Assembly (NCBI GenBank): GCA_030751755.1
Contig: JASMFO010000059.1
Span: 1 to 11,134, forward strand
Length of the DNA stretch: 11,134 nt
From: Candidatus Woesearchaeota archaeon
GTDB taxonomy: Archaea; Nanobdellota; Nanobdellia; Woesearchaeales; GW2011-AR4
Direction: 5' to 3'
The translations under genes and the position numbers were made by a program. The notes under the pieces were generated by a model, which saw only the letters and a program-made list of their open reading frames with translations, was not told where the DNA came from and did not search any database. Positions 6,675 through 11,134 of this stretch are shown piece by piece (positions within the stretch are counted from its first letter, which is position 1; every line of letters starts with the position of its first letter).

Positions 6675-7937
6675 TTATTGAAATTTTTCTAATGATACAA
6701 AGTCCAATGTAGCGAAATAATCATCTGCAGTTTCTGCCCTTCTTATTTGAATAACTTCTCCATTTTCTCTAAGCAATAACTCCGCACTCCTTAATTTTCC
6801 ATTATAGTTAAAGCCCATCGCATGCCCATGAGCCCCAGTATCATGAATTACTAAAATGTCCCCTTCCCTTACCTCAGGTAAAGGCCTGTCAATAGCAAAC
6901 TTATCATTATTCTCGCATAATGACCCGGTTACATCATACATTTTTGTAGTTGGCTCATTTTCTTTTCCCAATATAGTAATATGATGGTACGCCCCATACA
7001 AGGCAGGCCTCATAAAATTGGCCATACAAGCATCACATCCAACATATTCCTTGTAAATATGCTTCAAATGAAGCACAGTTGTAACTAGGTAGCCATATGG
7101 TCCGGTTATTACCCTGCCGCATTCCATGAAAATTTTTATTCCATCCAGATTATTTTTAACAATAATTTCATCATAAGCTTTCTTTATTCCTGCAGCTAGT
7201 TTATCATAATCCAAAGCTTTTTCCTCTGGTTTCTGAGGAATTCCTAAACCGCCGCCTAAATTAACAAACTCTAGTTTTATCCCTAATTTTTCTTTTATTT
7301 CTGTAGCTAGTTCAAACATCATTTTTGCTGTCTCTATGAAAAAATCCGGATTAAGCTCATTTGAAATTACCATAGTATGCAAACCAAATCTTTTGATGCC
7401 TTTCTCTTGGAGTATCCTATAACCCTCAAAAAGCTGCTCGCGGGTAAAGCCGTACTTTGCTTCCTTTGGATCACCAATTATTATATTGCCTTTCCTTGCA
7501 GGCCCTGGATTGAAGCGCAAGCAGATCAAATCCGGAAATCCTGCAGCGCTCTCTAAAAAAGGGATATGGCTTATATCATCCAGGTTGATTATTGCACCTA
7601 AATCGCGAGCTTTCTTGTATTCGGTAGCTGGAGTGTCATTTGAGCTAAACATGATATTCTCTTTTTGCAATCCAATTTTTTCTGCTAGCAATAGTTCTGG
7701 GTAGGAACTGCAGTCAGCCCCAAATCCTTCTTCCTTCAAAATCCCCATGATAAAAGGGTTGGGTAGCGCTTTGACTGCAAAAAACTCATTAAACCCCGGA
7801 AGAATGCTAAAGGCTTTCTTAAATTGCCTAGCGTTACCTCTAATTCCAGCCTCATCATAGATATGAAAAGGCGTAGGATGTTTTTGCATTATTTCCGCAA
7901 TCTGCTTCTTCGTAAATAGTAATTTCTTATTAGCCAT
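6675..7937 (-). CDS. lysA: Diaminopimelate decarboxylase
   Basis: Removes CO2 from meso-diaminopimelate to give L-lysine, the final step. The 420-aa protein has the fold-type III PLP barrel: the PLP lysine K56 in FAVKALPNP (53-61), GLHTMV (185-190), the phosphate-binding GGGLG (228-232), ECGR (272-275), MRPALYGAYHH (309-319) and CENND (341-345), where the essential Cys and Asp are kept. MRPALYGAYHH points to DAP decarboxylase and not to ornithine/arginine decarboxylase. Differences from the textbook enzyme are ECGR for EPGR, CENND for CESGD, and HTMV for the usual HIGS. They suggest a distinct subfamily, and its stereospecificity deserves thought because no epimerase gene is nearby. GGGGT seven bases upstream serves as a weak ribosome site. 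It lies 52 bases behind dapA and 117 before dapL. Confidence 0.93.
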   Translation of the reverse strand: MANKKLLFTKKQIAEIMQKHPTPFHIYDEAGIRGNARQFKKAFSILPGFNEFFAVKALPNPFIMGILKEEGFGADCSSYPELLLAEKIGLQKENIMFSSNDTPATEYKKARDLGAIINLDDISHIPFLESAAGFPDLICLRFNPGPARKGNIIIGDPKEAKYGFTREQLFEGYRILQEKGIKRFGLHTMVISNELNPDFFIETAKMMFELATEIKEKLGIKLEFVNLGGGLGIPQKPEEKALDYDKLAAGIKKAYDEIIVKNNLDGIKIFMECGRVITGPYGYLVTTVLHLKHIYKEYVGCDACMANFMRPALYGAYHHITILGKENEPTTKMYDVTGSLCENNDKFAIDRPLPEVREGDILVIHDTGAHGHAMGFNYNGKLRSAELLLRENGEVIQIRRAETADDYFATLDFVSLEKFQ

Positions 7938-7989
7938 TTGTTTACCCCATCATCTTCATAAAAACCTTAAATAAAAATAATGAAAGAAA

Positions 7990-8886
7990 TTAAGTTACTT
8001 TAAGAACATCCAAAACCTCAAAATCCTCCAGCATTTTTCTTAATTTCTCCTTGTTCTCTGCTTGCATCTCGCACATTGGCAGCCTGTAAGCTTCTTTAAT
8101 CATGCCTTTCATGGCCAAAGCTGCTTTTATCGGTAATGGATTTGTCTCTATAAAAATTCCTTCAAATAATGGAAGAAACTTATTATGAATTTCTTCTGCC
8201 TTTTGCAAGTCTCCATTCAAAGCACGCTGTGTAAGCTCTCTTACTTCTGCTGGAATTATATTGCTTGCTACTGAAATTACTCCTCTACCACCTATATTCA
8301 TCAATGGAAAAGTCATTTTATCATCTCCGCTTAAAACATCAAATTCTTTTGGCAAAGTGTTTAGCACATCCTGCATTTGATTAATATCTCCAGATGCTTC
8401 TTTTACTGCAACAATATTTGAGTGCTCTTTTGCAAGCCTTGCTAGAGTAACAGTTTCCATATTGATTCCAGTCCTCCCTTTGATGTTATAAACAACAACT
8501 GGAAGGTCAGCGGATTTTGCAATTGCGCTAAAATGCCTGAACAGCCCTTCTTGTGTTGGTTTGTTGTAATAAGGGCATACATGCAGAGTTGCATCTGCCC
8601 CTAAATCAGCTGCCAGTTTTGTAAGGTCAATTGCATGCTTTGTGGAATTGCTTCCAGCTCCTGCAATGACTTTTGTTTTTCCATTTGCAGCATCTATTAC
8701 TGTCTGTACAACTTTTTTATGTTCATCATGCTCAAGTGTAGGACTTTCCCCAGTCGTTCCGCACGGTATAATGCCCCCTATCTTATTCTCAATCTGAAAG
8801 TTTACAAGCCCCCTTAATGCCCCTTCATCTATACTTCCATCTTCAGTAAATGGCGTTACAATAGCCGTCATAGCACCTTTAAACAT
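7990..8886 (-). CDS. dapA: 4-hydroxy-tetrahydrodipicolinate synthase
   Basis: Condenses pyruvate with aspartate semialdehyde, the branch point into the diaminopimelate pathway. The 298-aa product starts MFKGAMTAIVTPF, the standard family N-terminus. It has GTTGES (43-48; Thr44 of the proton relay), PYYNKP (105-110), Tyr133 and Arg138 in YNIKGRTG (133-140), and the Schiff-base lysine K162 in VKEASGD. GVISVASN closes the barrel. Length is typical. Start choice: GGAGG lies ten bases before ATG 8886 but only one base before the in-frame TTG at 8895, so the ATG is used. The gene is 96 bases behind dapB across a very AT-rich gap that could hold a second promoter. Confidence 0.95.
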   Translation of the reverse strand: MFKGAMTAIVTPFTEDGSIDEGALRGLVNFQIENKIGGIIPCGTTGESPTLEHDEHKKVVQTVIDAANGKTKVIAGAGSNSTKHAIDLTKLAADLGADATLHVCPYYNKPTQEGLFRHFSAIAKSADLPVVVYNIKGRTGINMETVTLARLAKEHSNIVAVKEASGDINQMQDVLNTLPKEFDVLSGDDKMTFPLMNIGGRGVISVASNIIPAEVRELTQRALNGDLQKAEEIHNKFLPLFEGIFIETNPLPIKAALAMKGMIKEAYRLPMCEMQAENKEKLRKMLEDFEVLDVLKVT

Positions 8887-8896
8887 TTTTATCAAT

Positions 8897-8901
8897 CCTC
8901 C
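8897..8901 (-). promoter_or_regulatory. Shine-Dalgarno of dapA (decides the start)
   Basis: GGAGG on the minus strand, ten bases before ATG 8886. It is the strongest Shine-Dalgarno match in the lysine block, and its spacing rules out the TTG at 8895. A leadered dapA message, or internal initiation in a polycistronic one, is implied. Confidence 0.6.
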
Positions 8902-8982
8902 ATTAAGATTTTTTACATTCTTGTTATTATTATCAAATTTTTTATTGAAATATTTTATTGTTTTTTGATTGATTGTTTTTAT

Positions 8983-9726
8983 TTATTGAACAATACTTTT
9001 CATCATATCATCTATATCGTAAAATCCCTTTTTGCCTTGTAACCATTCAGCTGCCATTACAGCACCTAATGCAAACCCTTGCCTGCTTCTTGCAGTATGC
9101 TTTAATTCAATTGTGTCTGCAACACTGTCAAAACCTACAATATGTGTTCCTGGAATTGTTCCAGATCTGGTTGAAGACACATGAAGCTCAGCTGGCTCAA
9201 TTTTTCTTTTTAATTCTTCTGTTACTACTTTGCTTTTTCTTGCTATATTATCTGTCAATATCTTTCCAAGCATTACTGCTGTTCCTGATGGGCTGTCTGC
9301 TTTTTGATTGTGATGAAACTCATGCACAAACACATCATAATCGTCAAGCTTATCTATTATTTTCGCTGCATTTTCAATTATTTTGAAGTAAACATTAACG
9401 CCTACTGAAAAGTTGCCTGACCATATAAGGCCTGTTCCTGCATTTTCAATAACCTTTTTTACCTCTTCCGTCTTGTCGTACCATCCTGTAGTTCCTACAA
9501 CAATATTTTTTTTGAACTTTGAGATTTTTTCAATATTTCCAATTACTGAGTCTGGATGTGTAAAATCCACGCAGACATCCACACCACCCAATGATTCTTC
9601 ATTAATCTCTTTGTAATCTACATCTTCCGCACTAGAGTCAATAGTCCTCACAGTCATGCCTTTATCTTTAGCAACCTTTTCTATCTCATGTCCCATCTTC
9701 CCGTAACCAATTATTGCTAGGTTCAT
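8983..9726 (-). CDS. dapB: 4-hydroxy-tetrahydrodipicolinate reductase
   Basis: Reduces the DapA product with NAD(P)H to tetrahydrodipicolinate, the substrate of DapL. The 247-aa protein has the Rossmann motif GYGKMG (7-12), VDFTHP (53-58), VGTTGW (77-82), and the catalytic block EFHHNQKADSPSGTA (136-150), where H138 and K142 correspond to His159 and Lys163 of the E. coli enzyme. RSGTIPGTH (187-195) and the C-terminal RQGFALGA are also family hallmarks. An in-frame stop at 9745-9747 leaves ATG 9726 as the only sensible start. No good Shine-Dalgarno sequence directly precedes it. It is the first gene of the lysine block and is divergent from the ACT-domain regulator, with 251 bases between them. 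Confidence 0.95.
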   Translation of the reverse strand: MNLAIIGYGKMGHEIEKVAKDKGMTVRTIDSSAEDVDYKEINEESLGGVDVCVDFTHPDSVIGNIEKISKFKKNIVVGTTGWYDKTEEVKKVIENAGTGLIWSGNFSVGVNVYFKIIENAAKIIDKLDDYDVFVHEFHHNQKADSPSGTAVMLGKILTDNIARKSKVVTEELKRKIEPAELHVSSTRSGTIPGTHIVGFDSVADTIELKHTARSRQGFALGAVMAAEWLQGKKGFYDIDDMMKSIVQ

Positions 9727-9793
9727 TTTATTAATTATATCATTTCATTGATAATCCAAATACTGCTATTAAACAAAACCACACCCCCTTACT

Positions 9794-9820
9794 TGTCTGA
9801 AAAGTCAGACATTAAGTCTG
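9794..9820. repeat. Overlapping GTCTG/CAGAC dyads in the divergent gap
   Basis: TGTCTGA (9794-9800) and TCAGACA (9805-9811) are perfect 7-bp reverse complements around a 4-base loop. The same TCAGACA can instead pair with GTCTG at 9816-9820, so two hairpins are mutually exclusive. The set lies 68-94 bases before the dapB ATG, just at or after the predicted dapB transcription start. It could be tandem operator half-sites or an RNA switch in the dapB leader. Confidence 0.5.
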
Positions 9821-9844
9821 TGCAATCAGGAGAAAATATAATGT

Positions 9845-9862
9845 TTTTAAATTTATCTTTCC
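9845..9862 (-). promoter_or_regulatory. Possible promoter of dapB
   Basis: The minus strand reads GAAAGATAAATTTAAAAA, a purine-rich BRE-like stretch followed by an AT-rich TATA-like box. Transcription would begin near 9820-9825, putting the GTCTG/CAGAC dyads at the start of the message. The alternative is the reverse reading of the palindromic TATA at 9919-9935. Confidence 0.3.
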
Positions 9863-9912
9863 AACACAACTTACATATTCCTACAGAGCTATATCTTCCC
9901 ATTTTAAAAATA

Positions 9913-9929
9913 GAAACATTTATATATTA
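9913..9929 (+). promoter_or_regulatory. TATA/BRE promoter of the ACT-domain regulator
   Basis: GAAACA is followed by TTTATATATTA, a good BRE/TATA pair. The predicted start is near 9948-9950, about 28 bases before the ATG at 9978. The TATA box is half of a palindrome, TTTATATA-T-TATATAAA (9919-9935), so it can be read from both strands. Confidence 0.55.
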
Positions 9930-9977
9930 TATAAACATTATGTTATTATGATAACAAATTAAGCAAGGGCATTTTGA

Positions 9978-10634
9978 ATGGTAACCGTAAGTCATTTAGT
10001 CAAGAAAATTGTAAGTGAAAATACATTTTTGCTTGAGGCTATGTGCAAGAATCTTATTAGTTACGGCAATCTTGCTGAACAGTTGAAGCCTGAAATTGAA
10101 CGTGAGTTGCAAAAGAAAGTGAAGGAATCGGCTATTATAATGGCCTTAAGGAGGTATGAGGAGGAACTGCAGGATTTTGACAAAAAGATTAAGAAATTTA
10201 AATTTCAGGGAGAAATCATAGTTAGAACAAATATAATTGATTTTAATATTGTCAAATCCAGCAATTTATTGAATAAAATAAAAAATCTATATAGCTTGGT
10301 TAATTTTGGAAAGGGAGACACATTGAATATTATTCTAGGAAGCAATGAAGTGAGCATTGTTACTAATGAAAAATATAAGAACAAGCTCCCTAATTTTCTG
10401 AAGGGTGAAAAAATCCTCAATAAAGAGTTTGACTTGGTTGCACTGACAGTTGTATTTGAAGGAAAAAACTTTCTTACAACTCCTGGAGTCATCTTTACCG
10501 CAATAAGAAAATTAGCTTGGGAACAGATAAACATTTATGAAATAGTCTCAACAATGACAGAACTAACCTTTATCCTGGGCAAGAAGGATTCCATGAAGGC
10601 TTACAATGCTTTGCAGGAATTTGTGAGTAAATAA
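9978..10634 (+). CDS. Putative ACT-domain regulator of amino-acid metabolism
   Basis: The 218-aa product has two parts. Residues 1-75 are helical (SHLVKKIVSENTFLLEAM, ISYGNLAEQL, SAIIMALRRYEEEL) and resemble the N-terminus of the archaeal predicted amino-acid regulators grouped as COG2150; this assignment is from memory. Residues 76-150 are strand-rich with a variable linker. Residues about 153-215 form an ACT-like domain, with TPGVIFTAIRKLAWEQINIYEIVSTMTELTFIL similar to the last ACT domain of aspartate kinase. No kinase or other catalytic motif is present, so a ligand-sensing role is likely. It is divergent from dapB and shares its control region, which suggests it senses lysine and controls the lysine genes, though DNA binding is not shown. 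Start: the ATG at 9978 follows the TATA box at a suitable distance, but the Shine-Dalgarno match is weak. Confidence 0.7.
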   Translation: MVTVSHLVKKIVSENTFLLEAMCKNLISYGNLAEQLKPEIERELQKKVKESAIIMALRRYEEELQDFDKKIKKFKFQGEIIVRTNIIDFNIVKSSNLLNKIKNLYSLVNFGKGDTLNIILGSNEVSIVTNEKYKNKLPNFLKGEKILNKEFDLVALTVVFEGKNFLTTPGVIFTAIRKLAWEQINIYEIVSTMTELTFILGKKDSMKAYNALQEFVSK

Positions 10635-10646
10635 ATGGGCCCAGAG
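10634..10646. repeat. Copy of the tRNA-Lys 3' end (direct repeat, copy 1)
   Basis: AATGGGCCCAGAG here is repeated exactly at 10684-10696, where it forms the 3' acceptor end and part of the T-stem of tRNA-Lys. The copies are 50 bases apart. Copy 1 begins on the last base of the regulator's stop codon. Similar duplications mark integration at tRNA genes, but 50 bases cannot hold an element, so a remnant or a local duplication is more likely. Confidence 0.5.
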
Positions 10647-10679
10647 ACAGTGGGAAATCAAAGATTTCCTAGCCTCTGG
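10641..10679. other. Two-part hairpin between convergent genes
   Basis: CCAGAG (10641-10646) pairs with CTCTGG (10674-10679). Inside it TGGGAAATC (10651-10659) pairs with GATTTCCTA (10663-10671) around an AAA loop, with one G-U pair. It lies between the stop of the regulator (plus) and the 3' end of tRNA-Lys (minus), so it may block read-through in either direction. It lacks a T-run. On the minus strand it ends in CTCTGGGCCCA, exactly as the tRNA does, so it could be a tRNA-derived minihelix. Confidence 0.5.
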
Positions 10680-10683
10680 TCCT

Positions 10684-10696
10684 AATGGGCCCAGAG
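10684..10696. repeat. Direct repeat copy 2 (within tRNA-Lys 3' end)
   Basis: Exact second copy of AATGGGCCCAGAG found at 10634-10646. It overlaps acceptor-stem and T-stem bases of the tRNA. Confidence 0.5.
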
Positions 10697-10801
10697 GGAT
10701 TCGAACCCCCGACCTCAAGATTACTTCAGCCAACGGCTGACGGATTGACAACTCTGTTGGCAATAAGAGTCTCGCGCTCTACCAGACTGAGCTATAGGCC
10801 C
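10686..10801 (-). tRNA. tRNA-Lys(CUU) with a 42-base intron
   Basis: The exons fold into a full cloverleaf. The acceptor stem is GGGCCTA with TGGGCCC (one G-U pair), the D-stem GCTC/GAGC, and the anticodon stem CGAGA/TCTTG. The T-stem is GGGGG/CCCTC with loop TTCGAAT. The discriminator is A, and CCA is not encoded. The spliced loop is CTCTTAA, giving anticodon CUU (lysine). The intron occupies 10722-10763, after A37, the usual archaeal site for endonuclease cleavage. Exact ends can slide by up to two bases because TA is shared by both boundaries. The tRNA is the substrate of the LysRS encoded at 1244-2869. Confidence 0.93.
10722..10763 (-). other. tRNA-Lys intron with relaxed bulge-helix-bulge
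   Basis: Intron bases 3-8 (GCCAAC) pair with 30-35 (GTTGGC) to form the inner helix. Cutting at 37/38 gives three-base bulges on both sides (UA|U and UA|A). The four-base central helix has C32-G40 and U33-A39 but a C-A mismatch and a U-G wobble, so it is imperfect. Alternatively intron AAG (38-40) can pair with the CUU anticodon. A relaxed motif usually implies a splicing endonuclease of broad specificity. Confidence 0.7.
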
Positions 10802-10823
10802 AATAAAACGATTCTAGAATTAA

Positions 10824-10842
10824 TGATTATTTAAATATCTAA
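10824..10842 (-). promoter_or_regulatory. Promoter of tRNA-Lys
   Basis: The minus strand reads TTAGATATTTAAATAATC, with a TATA-like TTTAAATA centred about 28-30 bases before the tRNA 5' end. The whole gap from the pth2 stop is 41 bases, so this is the only room for a separate tRNA promoter. Confidence 0.45.
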
Positions 10843-11134
10843 CTATACCATCTTCAATTTTCCAGTAACTTTATCAATCTTATCATCTAAATCTGGGCCT
10901 ATACCCAAACATGTAATTGTTCCCGGCTCTACAACTGTATGGCCTGCATCTTTGATCAAAGCTACTTTGATGCCTTCATTTTCCAGCATCGACATGTACT
11001 TAAACAATTCTTTTTCATCAGCAGCTTTCAAAACAATTTTTTTAGCGCCTTGCTTTTTCCATTTATCCACTATTTTTTTGTCTGATTTCGAAGCTGCATC
11101 TAAGGAAGCATGAGCAACCTGGACAGCCAATTTG
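10843..11134 (-). CDS. pth2: Peptidyl-tRNA hydrolase Pth2 (C-terminal part)
   Basis: Releases peptides from prematurely dropped peptidyl-tRNAs by cutting the ester bond. The frame is open to the window edge, so the N-terminus is missing; the visible 97 residues begin KLAVQVAHASLDAA. This matches the Pth2 motif KxAxQxxHA and is followed by WKKQGAKKIVLKAADEKELF, then IKDAGHTVVEPGTITCLGIGP and the C-terminal DKVTGKLKMV. DAGHT and GTxTxLGIGP are strong hallmarks of the archaeal/eukaryotic Pth2 fold, unrelated to bacterial Pth. The full protein is normally about 115-120 aa, so only some 20 residues are cut off. It lies directly upstream of tRNA-Lys on the same strand. Confidence 0.93.
   Translation of the reverse strand, partial: KLAVQVAHASLDAASKSDKKIVDKWKKQGAKKIVLKAADEKELFKYMSMLENEGIKVALIKDAGHTVVEPGTITCLGIGPDLDDKIDKVTGKLKMV

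Noticed and set aside
7960..7989. T-rich tract after dapA as a terminator splitting dapA from lysA
   Set aside because: The tract TTATTTTTATTT is suggestive, but only 52 bases separate the genes and no promoter for lysA is clear, so I did not list it as a terminator.
8887..8895. TTG start at 8895 for dapA
   Set aside because: The GGAGG would be one base away. The ATG at 8886 has proper spacing and gives the standard family N-terminus.
8973..9386. 137-codon plus-strand ORF opposite dapB
   Set aside because: It is a low-complexity antisense shadow rich in Leu, Phe and Gln, with no ribosome site. dapB on the other strand is certain.
9727..9900. Lysine riboswitch (L-box) before dapB
   Set aside because: I looked for the conserved multi-helix junction and its signature bases and did not find them; only the small dyads are present.
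9748..9951. 67-codon plus-strand ORF in the divergent gap
   Set aside because: It runs through the promoter elements and hairpins, has no recognisable protein character, and lacks its own promoter and ribosome site.
10634..10696. Integrated mobile element bounded by the tRNA-end repeats
   Set aside because: Only 37 bases separate the copies and no integrase is present, so at most this is a scar.
10563..10763. 66-codon minus-strand ORF across the tRNA and regulator 3' end
   Set aside because: It overlaps the tRNA-Lys gene and the antisense of a real CDS; the peptide is translated tRNA sequence.

Overview
This window looks like a chromosomal segment from an AT-rich archaeon. The evidence is a class I lysyl-tRNA synthetase, an archaeal-type Pth2 peptidyl-tRNA hydrolase, a tRNA-Lys interrupted by an intron at 37/38, TATA/BRE-type promoters, and an ACT-domain regulator of a kind I associate with archaea. 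A DPANN-like lineage (Woesearchaeota/Pacearchaeota type) is plausible, but that is inference from protein flavour and not something the sequence proves. No phage, IS element or CRISPR array is seen.

Layout. Positions 1-372 (minus) hold the N-terminal part of an unrecognised protein, with a clear TATA box and a 9-bp inverted repeat over its upstream promoter element. Positions 557-1129 (minus) encode an unrecognised charged 190-aa protein with its own promoter. From 9726 down to 1244, all on the minus strand, runs a lysine block in transcription order: dapB, dapA, lysA, dapL, lysC, asd, lysS. The dapL-lysC and lysC-asd junctions are tightly coupled. The other junctions have AT-rich gaps of 52-138 bases. 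A small lysine-rich ORF sits just upstream of dapL. Divergent from dapB, on the plus strand, is a 218-aa protein with an N-terminal helical (HTH-like) part and a C-terminal ACT domain, probably a regulator of amino-acid metabolism. The 251-base divergent gap holds a palindromic TATA box and a set of overlapping GTCTG/CAGAC dyads. Beyond the regulator come a strong hairpin, an intron-containing tRNA-Lys(CUU) on the minus strand, and the C-terminal part of pth2.

How the genes fit together. LysC, Asd, DapA, DapB, DapL and LysA make the aminotransferase (DapL) variant of the diaminopimelate route from aspartate to lysine. Only the epimerase DapF, which turns LL-DAP into meso-DAP, is not in the window. 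LysRS charges tRNA-Lys, and tRNA-Lys(CUU) itself lies next to the cluster. The region is therefore a lysine supply-and-use island, with feedback possibly exerted through the ACT domains of LysC and through the divergent ACT-domain regulator. Asd and DapL look bacterial-type, which suggests that the pathway, or part of it, was acquired laterally.
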